Below the pieces are notes generated by a model. It was not told the origin of the DNA, made no database searches, and was given only the letters and a program-made list of their open reading frames with translations. This document shows, piece by piece, positions 23,448 through 32,018 of a DNA stretch of 64,000 nt; the first letter of the stretch is position 1; each line of letters starts with the position of its first letter. This DNA comes from Planobispora rosea (GTDB lineage Bacteria > Actinomycetota > Actinomycetes > Streptosporangiales > Streptosporangiaceae): the NCBI RefSeq assembly GCF_014648175.1, contig NZ_BMQP01000021.1, forward strand, positions 1-64,000, written 5' to 3'. Position numbers and translations under genes: made by a program.

Positions 23448-24437
23448 ATGAGGATTCTGCTGATCGGGGCCGGGGGCATGATCGGGAGCCGGATCGCGGC
23501 CGAGGCGCGGGAGCGGGGGCACGAGGTCACCGGGGCGACCCGCAGCGGCGCCGGAGGGACGCGGGTCGTGGACGCGGCCGACGCCCCGGCCGTGGCCGCG
23601 CTCGCCGCGGGACACGACGCCGTGGTCCTGGCGATCGCGCCGCCGCGCGACGGCTCGGAGCCGTCCGGCCCGCTGCTGGCGGCCGGGCGCGGCGTGCTGG
23701 AAGGGGTGCGCGAGGCGGGGGTACGGCGACTGGTGATCGTCGGCGGAGCCGGCAGCCTGGAGGCGGCGCCGGGCGTCCGGCTCGTCGACACCCCCGGGTT
23801 CCCCGATCTCTACAGGGCCGAGGCCCTGTCCCAGGCCGCGCTGCTGGACTTCGTCCGTGAGCAGGCCGGTGACCTGGGCTGGACCTACATCTCGCCGCCG
23901 GCCGAGATCACGCCGGGCGAGCGCACGGGGAACTACCGCCTGGGCGGCGACCGGCTGCTCACCGACGCCGACGGCGGGAGCTCGATCAGCGCCGAGGACT
24001 ACGCCGTCGCCCTGGTCGACGAACTGGAGACGGGCCGCTCCGCCGGCCGCCGCATCACCGTCGCCCGGGCCGACCTCGCCTCGAACAAGGCGCTGGTGGA
24101 GGAGTTCTGCCGGGCCTTCTACAACGACAAGGACTTCGACCGCGCCCGGACGCTGCTGACCGACGACTTCGCCAACCACCACCCGGGCGCCGGTACGGGG
24201 CCGGAGGCCACGGTCAAGAGTTTCCGGGAACAGGTCGCCGACCGCTTCCCTGATTTCCGGCTGGAGCTCCGCAAGCTGGTGGCCGAGGAGGACCACGTCT
24301 GGTCCTACAGCCTGATCACCGCGGGCCCCGAGGTGCCGAGCGCGGTCTCGGTGGACGTCTGGCGGATCGACCGCGGCCGGATCGCCGAGCACTGGGACGT
24401 CGGTCAGCGGGTCACCGATGACACCGTCCTGTTGTGA
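23448..24437 (+). CDS. Fusion of NAD(P)-binding Rossmann domain and SnoaL-like domain
   Basis: Protein of 329 residues. Residues 1-210 form an atypical short-chain dehydrogenase-like NAD(P)H-binding domain of the YwnB type (MRILLIGAGGMIGSRIA, RRLVIVGGAGSLEAAPGV, YISPPAEITPGERTG). Residues about 213-329 are a SnoaL-like cone domain (ALVEEFCRAFYNDKDFDRAR, DFANHHPGAGTGPEA, VDVWRIDRGRIAEHWD). The two families usually occur as separate proteins. AGGAGG lies 6 bases before the ATG. Under an HxlR regulator it may detoxify a quinone or aldehyde, which is inference. The reading frame is uninterrupted, so the fusion is real unless there is a sequencing error. Confidence 0.87.
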   Translation: MRILLIGAGGMIGSRIAAEARERGHEVTGATRSGAGGTRVVDAADAPAVAALAAGHDAVVLAIAPPRDGSEPSGPLLAAGRGVLEGVREAGVRRLVIVGGAGSLEAAPGVRLVDTPGFPDLYRAEALSQAALLDFVREQAGDLGWTYISPPAEITPGERTGNYRLGGDRLLTDADGGSSISAEDYAVALVDELETGRSAGRRITVARADLASNKALVEEFCRAFYNDKDFDRARTLLTDDFANHHPGAGTGPEATVKSFREQVADRFPDFRLELRKLVAEEDHVWSYSLITAGPEVPSAVSVDVWRIDRGRIAEHWDVGQRVTDDTVLL

Positions 24438-24465
24438 CGCAGGGCCCGCGGCCGGGTGCGCGCGT

Positions 24466-25113
24466 TCACGTTCCTTCCGCGCGGTCGGCGCCGAACAGGG
24501 GTAGGCACGGACCGAGGCCGTGGATCCCGAATCCGGGCGGCGTGGTCCAGTCGTCCCGGAGCAGCCGGAAACGCCGGGTCTCGGCGCGCTCGCCCCGGCG
24601 GACGTGGACGTCGACGCCGTCGTCGCGGTAGCCCAGCTTGCGGGAGATCGCCAGGGACGCGTGGTTGTCGGTGAAGGCCCCCGAGGTCGCGCTCTGGGCG
24701 CCGAGGCCGTCGAAGGCGAAGTGGAGGACGGCGGCGCGCATCTCGGTCCCGATGCCCCGGCCGTGGAAGCGCTTGCCGAGCCAGGAACCGGTGGCGACCT
24801 CCCGGGTGATCGCGAAGTCGGCCGCCGAGACCTCCTGGACCCCGGCGATCTGCCCGTCGAAGACCACGGCGAAGGGGCAGGTCCACTTCTGCGGGGTCCA
24901 GGCCGCCCACTGGCGGAAGTGGAACTGGTACGCGCTGCGCGCCCGTGAAGCGGGCTCCGCGTCGGTCCAGGGGAACAGGAACGGCATGGCCTGCGGATCG
25001 TGTATCCCCTCGACGGCCAGGTCCGCGAGATCGTCCAGGTCGTCGAGCGAGGGAAGGCGAAGTTCGAGGCGGGGCGTGGTCACCCGCAACCGGAAGACGG
25101 GGAAGTTCCGCAT
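24466..25113 (-). CDS. GNAT-family N-acetyltransferase
   Basis: Acetyltransferase of the RimJ/RimL type, 215 residues. The N-terminus reads RVTTPRLELRLPSLDDLDDL. The acetyl-CoA-binding motif A is GSWLGKRFHGRGIGTEMRAA, followed by SGAFTDNHASLAISRKLGY, the usual motif B of ribosomal-protein-type acetyltransferases. The ATG at 25113 gives a normal N-terminus. A longer frame to 25254 adds Pro-rich sequence. It converges with the fusion gene and is divergent from a membrane protein. Substrate unknown. Confidence 0.87.
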   Translation of the reverse strand: MRNFPVFRLRVTTPRLELRLPSLDDLDDLADLAVEGIHDPQAMPFLFPWTDAEPASRARSAYQFHFRQWAAWTPQKWTCPFAVVFDGQIAGVQEVSAADFAITREVATGSWLGKRFHGRGIGTEMRAAVLHFAFDGLGAQSATSGAFTDNHASLAISRKLGYRDDGVDVHVRRGERAETRRFRLLRDDWTTPPGFGIHGLGPCLPLFGADRAEGT

Positions 25114-25252
25114 GCCCGTCGATCCTGCCGACGGAACCGGGGGCGGGTCCACCGGTTTTCTCCCTGCGGCGCCCTCGTGCGGGACATTCCTCCCGGGCGG
25201 GCGGGACAGTGGCCCGGGAAGACCGGGATGGCTGGGAGATTTACTGCCGTCC

Positions 25253-25924
25253 ATGATTAAAAGTCCGGATTCATTCCGTCGCCGGGTCGCCGGGATCGCC
25301 CTGCTCGCCTGGCCCGCCTTCGAGTTCCTCGCCTTCTTCGCCGCCCCGCCGGGGGCCGAGCACGATCCCGCGATCTTCCGGGAGAACGCGAACGCCGTGC
25401 AGGTGAGCGCCCTGCTCTACATCTGGGCGACGCTCAGCCTCATCCCGGCCGTCCTGGGCATGGCGCACCTGCTGAAGTACCGGGCGCCCCGGACCGGCGT
25501 CATCGGCGCCGCGCTCGGGCTGATCGGCGCCGGGCACGGGCTGACCCTGTTCACCACCGACTTCTACGACCTGGCCCTGGCCCAGTCCCTGAGCGACGCC
25601 CAGGCGGAAGAGGTGATCACGCGCGCCGGTGAGCTCTGGGGGTTCGTGTTCGGCATGCTGCTGCCCGGCTTCCTGCTCCACATCGGGCTCTTCACCCTCC
25701 TGATCGGGCTCGCCGCGACCCGCCTGGCCCCGTGGTGGGTGCCCGCCGCGGCGGCTGTGGGCACGGTCATCCCCTTCGTGACCATGGATCAGCCGCCCGC
25801 CGTGCAGTCCACCGGCGCGCTGCTGCACCTGGCCGCCTACGGCTGGATCGCGCTGCGCGTGCTGCGCATGCCGCAGGGGGAGTGGGAGGGGCAGCTCACG
25901 GACCGGGCTCCGTCGCCTGTGTGA
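25253..25924 (+). CDS. Multi-pass membrane protein, function unknown
   Basis: Protein of 223 residues with about five to six hydrophobic segments (for example GIALLAWPAFEFLAFFAA, ALLYIWATLSLIPAVLGMAHLL, VIGAALGLIGAGHGL, MLLPGFLLHIGLFTLLIGLA). I do not recognise the family. The layout is like small DUF4386-type integral proteins. The ATG at 25253 has only a distant GGGAG. The stop codon lies inside the first unit of a 17-bp tandem repeat, so repeat-number or frame changes could alter the C-terminus. Confidence 0.72.
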   Translation: MIKSPDSFRRRVAGIALLAWPAFEFLAFFAAPPGAEHDPAIFRENANAVQVSALLYIWATLSLIPAVLGMAHLLKYRAPRTGVIGAALGLIGAGHGLTLFTTDFYDLALAQSLSDAQAEEVITRAGELWGFVFGMLLPGFLLHIGLFTLLIGLAATRLAPWWVPAAAAVGTVIPFVTMDQPPAVQSTGALLHLAAYGWIALRVLRMPQGEWEGQLTDRAPSPV

Positions 25925-25992
25925 ACCTGTCGCCTGTGTGAACCTGTCGCCTGTGTGAACCTGTCGCCTGTGTGAACCTGTCGCCTGTGTGA
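25912..25992. repeat. 17-bp tandem repeat across a gene end
   Basis: The unit GTCGCCTGTGTGAACCT occurs four times exactly (from 25912, 25929, 25946 and 25963), then a 13-base partial copy at 25980. The first copy encodes the last residues and the stop codon of the membrane protein gene. The rest fills the gap to the convergent response regulator gene. Confidence 0.97.
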
Positions 25993-25999
25993 GCCGCGC

Positions 26000-26638
26000 T
26001 CAGAGCCCGGCCTCCCTCGCCCGCATGATCGCCTGGGCCCGGTCCGCGACCTGGAGTTTGGCGAAGATCGCCGAAACGTGGTTGCGCACGGTCTTCTGGC
26101 TCAGCCCGAGCCGGGCCGCGATCTGCGGGTTGGTGAGATGGCCGGCGACCAGGCCGAGGATCTCCCGCTCCCGCCGGGTCAGCTCGGGCAGCGACGGCTG
26201 CGCGGGCCCGCCCCGCTCACGCTCGGCGAAGTAGTCCGCCATCCGCGCGGCGATCGCCGGCCCGAAGATGGCCTCGCCGTCGGCGACGGCCTGCACCGAG
26301 CGCACCAGCTCCGCCTTGCGCGCGCCCTTGAGGACGTAGCCGCGCGCCCCGGCCCGCATGGCGGCGAACACCGAGTCGTCGTCGTCCGCCATGCTCAGCA
26401 CGATCACCCGGACGTGCGGGTGGTCGCGGACCAGCCGCTCGGTCGCGGCGATCCCGCCCATGCCGGGCATCGTCAGGTCCATCAGGACCACGTCCGGCTG
26501 CGCCCGGCCGACGAGGGCCAGCGCCTGCTCGCCGCTGGCCGCCTCGTCGGCGACCTCGACGCCGTCGACCGCCGAGAGCAGAGCCCGCAGTCCGGCGCGG
26601 AACCCGGCGTGATCGTCAACCAGCAGAACCCTGATCAC
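26000..26638 (-). CDS. LuxR/NarL-family response regulator
   Basis: Regulator of 212 residues. The receiver domain has VLLVDDHAGFRAGLR and the phospho-acceptor Asp in PDVVLMDLTMPGMGG, with the conserved Lys in ARGYVLKGARKAE. The LuxR helix-turn-helix has LTRREREILGLVAGHLTNPQIA and SQKTVRNHVSAIFAKLQVADR. It starts at a GTG (26638) and overlaps the 3' end of its kinase gene by 23 bases, implying coupled translation. A Gly/Pro-rich linker joins the domains. Confidence 0.93.
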   Translation of the reverse strand: MIRVLLVDDHAGFRAGLRALLSAVDGVEVADEAASGEQALALVGRAQPDVVLMDLTMPGMGGIAATERLVRDHPHVRVIVLSMADDDDSVFAAMRAGARGYVLKGARKAELVRSVQAVADGEAIFGPAIAARMADYFAERERGGPAQPSLPELTRREREILGLVAGHLTNPQIAARLGLSQKTVRNHVSAIFAKLQVADRAQAIMRAREAGL

Positions 26639-28874
26639 CGGTGCTCCCCTCCGCCCGCGTCGGCAGCACGACCCTGACCCGGGTCCCGCCTCCCGCGCGC
26701 TCCTCGACCGCGCACGATCCTCCCAGCTCGGTGGCGCGTTCGCGCATCGACGTCAGCCCGACGCCCTCCCGCGCGCCGACCGCGCCGGTCCCGCCGGTCC
26801 CGCCGGTCCCGGTTCCGGTCCCGCCGATCCCGGCCCAGCCGATCCCGGCACCGTCGTCGAGGATCTCCAGCACCAGCGCCGTCCCCGACACCTCGATCCG
26901 CAGCTCAGCCTCGTCCGTTCCCGCGTGCCTGCGGACGTTGGCCAGCGCCTCCGCCGCGATGCGGTAGGCCGCCGCCTCGGTGGCGGCGGGAAGCGGGGGC
27001 AGGGCGTCCGGGGCGCGGACGGCGACACGCAGACGGGGCGCCTGCCGGATCGCGTGGGCGCGCAGGGCGCCGAGCAGCCCGAGGGAGTCGAGCGCCGGGG
27101 GCCGCAGCCCGTCCACCAGCGTCCGGACGTCCGCCATCGCCGCCTCGGCGTCGTCGATGATGTCGGCCAGCAGCCGCCGTACCTTCTCATCTCCGGCCAG
27201 GTCGTGAGCGGTCTCGGCGCGCATGGTGAGCGCGGCCAGCGTGGGGCCCAGCCCGTCGTGCAGGTCGTGCCGGATGCGGCGGCGCTCCTCCTCGCGAGCC
27301 ATCACCAGGCGCTCCCGGGAACGCCGTAGATCGGCGGAGAGCCGCGCGGCGTGCACGGCCACGGCGACCTGCCGGGCCAGGTCGGTCAGTACGGCCAGGT
27401 CGCGCGGGCCGAGCCTGCTCTCACCCGCCCGGGGAGCCAGGATGAGGTCGCCGACCCGCTCGCCGTCGTACACCAGCGGCAGCCGGAGCAGACCGTCGTC
27501 GGCGGCACCGCCGGCGGGACGCTCCGCGGTGTCCCCGCCCGCGGTGCCGTCCTTCCCCCGGGTGTCCTCCACCGCCGTGACCGCCTCCGGGCCGCAGGCG
27601 TGCCGCAGGCCCGTGGCCGTCTCCACCGCCGCGTACGGCAGGCGCAGGGCCTCGGCCACCGACCGCGCGACCGCGGACAGCGCCGCGCCCGGCTCCTCAC
27701 TGGCCTCCAGCCGGCGGCCCAGCCGGGTCAGCGCCGCGTGGGGGTCGTCCCGCTCGCCGTACATCAGCAGGTTGATCCAGCCCTGCAGACGCTGCCGGAG
27801 CGGGGCGAAGGCCAGGGCCACCAGCCCGGCGGCCAGCACGGACGCGGGCAGGTCCGCCGAGGGGAGGAGCGCGCCGAGATAACCCACGACGAGGATGTAG
27901 CCGCCGGTCACGCAGACCGACAGCAGCGTGTAGACCAGCGTCCGGTTGATCACCAGGTCGATGTCGAACAACCGGTGACGCAGGATCGCGATGCAGATGC
28001 CGGCGGGGATGAGGATCCCGCCCAGCGTGCCGAGCAGCTCCCAGGGCGAGTGGACCGGCGGGTAGGGGCGTTCGGGGTCGCCGTCGGTCAGCCCCGCCAC
28101 CAGCCTGCCGTTGGCGACGAGCAGGGCGAGCCCGACCGCGTAGGCCAGCCACTTGATCTGCTCGCGCTCCCGGCCGGTGCCGCGCCGCGCCCGCACCAGC
28201 AGGTTGAGTCCTCCCACCGCGAAGACCGCCACGTGGACGGCCAGCGCCACCGCCTCCGCGATCTCGGCCGGTCCGGCCATGGCCGCCACTCCGAGCGGGT
28301 TCGGCACCCCCGGGCCGGAGCTGACCTGCTCGTTCTCCCCGGGCCGCAGGGCGCTGACCACCATGGCCGGCCCGGTCACGGCGACCGCCGCCCGGACGAA
28401 CGACCGCCAGCGGGGCGAGGGCAGCGCGCCGCCGGGGAAGAACAGCGGGACCAGGGTGAGGGCCAGGTTGGCCGGGATCCAGAGCCAGGTCTGGGGCCAG
28501 GCCATGGCCTCGGCGAGGGGCAGCGGAGCACCCGGCTCGGGACCGCCCGCCGAGACGCCCGGCGCGGGGACGCCCGACGCGGCGCCGTGCCCGGGGGCGT
28601 CCGCCGCCCGCCTCAGCACGCCGTAGATGGCGTACCGGCCGCACGCCTCGTAGAGCGCGAAGCAGAACGCGCTCAGGGCCAGCAGCCGGCCCACCGGGTG
28701 CTCCGGGCGGTGCACTCCGATCAGGCCGCCCGCCAGCGCGCACGCCGCCACCAGCAGCAGGTGGCTCTGCTCGATCGGGTGGTGGCCGTTGAGGACGGAC
28801 AGGACCAGGGAGACCGCGATCAGGGTCAGCGTCAGGGCGCACGCCGCCCGCGCGATGCGCACCGCTGTGATCAC
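26616..28874 (-). CDS. Membrane sensor histidine kinase with GAF-like domain
   Basis: Protein of 752 residues. The N-terminal half contains about eight to ten hydrophobic segments (residues about 10-350). A GAF-like domain follows (about 390-520), then a HisKA_3 domain with EEERRRIRHDLHDGLGPTLAA and an HATPase_c domain with RIAAEALANVRRHAG and a G-box. The ATP lid contains an insertion of Gly-Thr repeats (GGTGTGTGGTGGTG) from a GC microsatellite. The start is GTG at 28874 with GGAGG about 4 bases upstream. Longer in-frame starts lack membrane character. It is cotranscribed with the response regulator at 26000. Confidence 0.87.
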   Translation of the reverse strand: MITAVRIARAACALTLTLIAVSLVLSVLNGHHPIEQSHLLLVAACALAGGLIGVHRPEHPVGRLLALSAFCFALYEACGRYAIYGVLRRAADAPGHGAASGVPAPGVSAGGPEPGAPLPLAEAMAWPQTWLWIPANLALTLVPLFFPGGALPSPRWRSFVRAAVAVTGPAMVVSALRPGENEQVSSGPGVPNPLGVAAMAGPAEIAEAVALAVHVAVFAVGGLNLLVRARRGTGREREQIKWLAYAVGLALLVANGRLVAGLTDGDPERPYPPVHSPWELLGTLGGILIPAGICIAILRHRLFDIDLVINRTLVYTLLSVCVTGGYILVVGYLGALLPSADLPASVLAAGLVALAFAPLRQRLQGWINLLMYGERDDPHAALTRLGRRLEASEEPGAALSAVARSVAEALRLPYAAVETATGLRHACGPEAVTAVEDTRGKDGTAGGDTAERPAGGAADDGLLRLPLVYDGERVGDLILAPRAGESRLGPRDLAVLTDLARQVAVAVHAARLSADLRRSRERLVMAREEERRRIRHDLHDGLGPTLAALTMRAETAHDLAGDEKVRRLLADIIDDAEAAMADVRTLVDGLRPPALDSLGLLGALRAHAIRQAPRLRVAVRAPDALPPLPAATEAAAYRIAAEALANVRRHAGTDEAELRIEVSGTALVLEILDDGAGIGWAGIGGTGTGTGGTGGTGAVGAREGVGLTSMRERATELGGSCAVEERAGGGTRVRVVLPTRAEGSTGDQGSAG

Positions 28875-28999
28875 TGTCCCTCCGGTTCCGGTCGCCACAC
28901 GGTACCCGCCCCGCCGTCCCGGAACGCACGGGACGGTGTCCCGGGACAGGGACGGCGGGGCGGGGCGGGGGCCGGGCCCGGGGAGTACCGCGGACCGGC

Positions 29000-30538
29000 T
29001 CAGATGCCCTGGGGGAGGCGGAAGAGACGGCCGGGGTCGTAGGCCGCCTTGACGCGGGCCAGGCGCCCGGCGTTGGCGCCGTAGTAGGCGGCGCGCCAGC
29101 CCCTCAGCTCCGGGTCGATGTAGTTGACGTAGGCGTGGTCGCCGAAGTGGGGGCGCATCGCGGCGTGCGCGCGCCGGGCCCACACCGCGGCCCCGGCGCG
29201 GTCGGCGTAGTACTGCACGCTGTAGAGGGCGGCCCGGTGCGGGAAGGCGGTGGCGTCGGGCCGGACCCGGCCGACCGCGCCGCCGAGGGCGTCCAGGAGG
29301 ACGGTGTGCTCGCCTGCCCTGGCCACCTGGGCGGCCAGCGCCTGCGCGCCGGCCTCGGAGACCGGCCGGTAGGCCATGTGCGACTTGGCCGTGAAACCGG
29401 CCCGGCCCAGCCTGCCGTCACGGGTCCGGCCGGGCAGGGAACCGCCCTGATGGCACTCGGAGACCGAGAGGGCGGCGCACCCCGCCATGATCATCATTGC
29501 CTCCCGATAGGACCTCTTCCGGACGGAGCTGGAGGAGACCGGGCCGATCCGGTCGGCCAGCCGGTCGAGCAACCGCTCGCATTCCGCCCTGCCGCCCAGG
29601 TAGACGCCGGCCAGCTGGACGTCCGTCCCGCCGCCGCTGCGGCTCAGGTGCAGGGTGGACCACATCTCGTCCGGGGCCGACGGCGTCCACGCCTGCCAGG
29701 CCCGCACCGCGCGGGCGGCCCGCCGCCACGGCCAGTGCAGGAAGAACACCGTGACCTCGCGGACGGGGTGGGTGCGGAAGCCGAAGGAGACCGCCACGCC
29801 GAGGTTCCCGCCGCCTCCGCCGCGGCAGGCCCAGAACAGGTCCGGGTGATGGTTCGCGTCGCAGGTCAGCAGGCGGCCGTCGGCGGTGACGATCTGGACC
29901 GACTCCATCACGTCGCAGGTGAGGCCGTACTTGCGGGCCACCACGCCGATCCCGCCGCCCAGCGCCAGCCCGCTCACCCCCACGGTGGGGCAGGTTCCCG
30001 CGGGGATGCTCGCGCCGTGCGCCGCCAGCCGGTCGTAGACGTCGACGAGCTTGGCCCCCGCCCCGACGGTCGCCCGCCCCGAGGCGTGGCTCACCTCCCG
30101 CATCGGGGAGACGTCGACGACCAGGCCGGGGCCGGTGGACCAGCCCGCGTAGGAGTGCCCGCCGGACCGTACGGCCAGCGGCACGCCCAGCCGGCGCGCG
30201 AAGCCCACGCACTCGGCGACGTCCGAGGGGTTCGCGCAGTAGGCCACGCCCGCGGGCCGTACCGCGTCGTGGGCCGGGTCGAACAGGCGGCGGGCGGCGT
30301 CGTAGGCGGCGTCGCCGGGCCGGATGAGCCGGCCCTGCAGCCCGCGGCGGAGAGCGTTCCAGTCCGACGGCCGGGGACCGGTCCGCGCCGACGGACCGGC
30401 CTGGGCGAGCGGCCCCGTCCCGGTGGGCGGCAGCCCGGCTCCCACGGACAGCCCGGCTCCCGCGGACAGCGCGGCCATGCCGCCGATCCGCAGAAGCGTC
30501 CGTCTGTCCAGTGTCCGTCCGGCAGGAACGGGCTCCAT
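29000..30538 (-). CDS. Tat-exported FAD-linked oxidase (berberine-bridge-enzyme family)
   Basis: Secreted flavoprotein of 512 residues. A twin-arginine signal (LDRRTLLRIGGMAALSAGAG) spans about residues 11-30. The PCMH-type FAD domain has the His attachment motif VRSGGHSYAGWS and the second flavin-contact region GTCPTVGVSGLALGGGIG, whose cysteine is positioned for bicovalent 6-S-cysteinyl linkage. The C-terminal BBE motif YVNYIDPEL followed by YDPGRLFR is intact. The family oxidises sugars, alcohols or natural-product intermediates. GGGAG precedes the ATG. It lies 115 bases after the flavin monooxygenase gene on the same strand. Confidence 0.9.
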   Translation of the reverse strand: MEPVPAGRTLDRRTLLRIGGMAALSAGAGLSVGAGLPPTGTGPLAQAGPSARTGPRPSDWNALRRGLQGRLIRPGDAAYDAARRLFDPAHDAVRPAGVAYCANPSDVAECVGFARRLGVPLAVRSGGHSYAGWSTGPGLVVDVSPMREVSHASGRATVGAGAKLVDVYDRLAAHGASIPAGTCPTVGVSGLALGGGIGVVARKYGLTCDVMESVQIVTADGRLLTCDANHHPDLFWACRGGGGGNLGVAVSFGFRTHPVREVTVFFLHWPWRRAARAVRAWQAWTPSAPDEMWSTLHLSRSGGGTDVQLAGVYLGGRAECERLLDRLADRIGPVSSSSVRKRSYREAMMIMAGCAALSVSECHQGGSLPGRTRDGRLGRAGFTAKSHMAYRPVSEAGAQALAAQVARAGEHTVLLDALGGAVGRVRPDATAFPHRAALYSVQYYADRAGAAVWARRAHAAMRPHFGDHAYVNYIDPELRGWRAAYYGANAGRLARVKAAYDPGRLFRLPQGI

Positions 30539-30653
30539 GTGCTCTCCCGAGAGGTGGCGTTCTCCTGCCCATGAGATGCTTCCCCGACCGGCCCGGTTGG
30601 TCACAGTCGCATCACGCCGCGATCCGGCCGGGGGTGTCACGCCGCCGTCCGGC

Positions 30654-31916
30654 TCAGCCGCCGACGTGCTCCCGTACCCTCGGCGTGTCGAGCGGGGTGA
30701 CCTCCGGGAGCGGCGGGCGGTTCTTCAGCCGGGAGGTCAGGCCGGCGGTGGTCCGGCGGGCGGCGAATCCCGCACCGTGGACGAACCGCATGACCGGGCC
30801 GAACGTGCCCGCCGCGGCCAGGCCGACGGCGAACAGGCCGTCGACGGAGGTCTCGAAGTTCCTCGACAGCTTCGGGGAGGTCCCGCTACGGCGGATCGCC
30901 CGGGTGAGCCTCCCGTCGAGGATGCCGATCCGGGCGACGTCCACCGCGTAACCGGTGGCCGCGATGACGTGGTCGGTGTGGACCGTGGTGAGGTCGCCGT
31001 CCGCGCCCCGCAGCCTCAGGCTCACGCCGTCGCGGTGCGTCGCGCCCTCCAGCGTCTGACCCAGGAGCACCGGGACGCGCCCGTCGAAGCGCTCCCGCAG
31101 CCACCACGACCCGGCCGGGCCCAGGGTGGTGCGGACGATGTGGCGCCGGGCCGCCGCCGGCAGGTGCCGTACCGTGCCCGGCAGCTCGGACCAGACCCAC
31201 GCGCGCCAGCCGGTGCCCAGGCCGGAGCGCGGCGCCAGGGCCCGCTCGATCGCCAGCCGGTCCGTCGCGGGCACGCCGTTCCAGGCCAGGGCGTCCCTGC
31301 GCGCCACCACCCGGGGCCGGGCCCCTCTCTCCAGCAGGAGCGTCGCGGTCTCCAGGGCGGCCTGTCCCGCGCCGACCACCGTGACGTCGAGCCCGGCGAA
31401 GCGCGACAGGTCGTAGTGGTCGGAACTGTGCGTCACCACCGCCGCCGGCAGCCCGGAGAGCGCGGCGGGCCGGTGGGCGAAGGGCAGGAACCCCAGGGCC
31501 AGGACGACCGTCCGGGCCATGACCGTCTGTCCCGTCGTCAGCTCGACGGCGAACATGCCCCGGTCGGAGCGGATCCTGGCCACGGAGGAGTCGTCGAGGG
31601 CGTCCCCGATCGCCTGGGTGTGGAACCACCTGCCGTAGTCGACGAACGTCTCCAGCGGGATGGGCGTGCCGTAGGCGCAGGGCAGGCCCCTCGGCTCGCA
31701 GTAGGTCTCCAGCCCGTAGTCGCCGCGGGGGTCGGCCAGGTTCGACGCCGCCGGCTCCGACTTCAGCAGCATCCCCCGCGGCATGTGCCGGTCCCATGCC
31801 TGCATGGGGCGCCCGTAGACGCGCGTGTCGAGCCCGGCCGCGATGGAATGGGCCGCCACGGACAGGCCGTACGGGCCCGCTCCGACGACGGCGACGTCGA
31901 TGATCGGCGCACGCAT
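30654..31916 (-). CDS. FAD/NAD(P)-dependent monooxygenase-like oxidoreductase
   Basis: Protein of 420 residues with two dinucleotide-binding motifs: VVGAGPYGLSVAAHS at the N-terminus for FAD and VVGAGQAALETATLL near residue 180 for NAD(P)H. An ATG-type motif (HVIAATGYAVD) lies near residue 335. The order fits the flavin-containing or N-hydroxylating monooxygenase superfamily. There is no signal peptide, so it is cytoplasmic. A strong ribosome binding site (GAGGAGAGAA) precedes the ATG at 31916. It lies between an ATP-grasp ligase (102 bases upstream) and the FAD oxidase, all on the same strand, probably one operon. Confidence 0.87.
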   Translation of the reverse strand: MRAPIIDVAVVGAGPYGLSVAAHSIAAGLDTRVYGRPMQAWDRHMPRGMLLKSEPAASNLADPRGDYGLETYCEPRGLPCAYGTPIPLETFVDYGRWFHTQAIGDALDDSSVARIRSDRGMFAVELTTGQTVMARTVVLALGFLPFAHRPAALSGLPAAVVTHSSDHYDLSRFAGLDVTVVGAGQAALETATLLLERGARPRVVARRDALAWNGVPATDRLAIERALAPRSGLGTGWRAWVWSELPGTVRHLPAAARRHIVRTTLGPAGSWWLRERFDGRVPVLLGQTLEGATHRDGVSLRLRGADGDLTTVHTDHVIAATGYAVDVARIGILDGRLTRAIRRSGTSPKLSRNFETSVDGLFAVGLAAAGTFGPVMRFVHGAGFAARRTTAGLTSRLKNRPPLPEVTPLDTPRVREHVGG

Positions 31917-32018
31917 GTTCTTCTCTCCTCGGGGTCGGTGGGATATGCCGCGAATATGCCGCGAAAAAAGGGAGCCGGAGCGCCGGTGGGCTCCGGGGTT
32001 CCGAAACATCGCCGAAGC

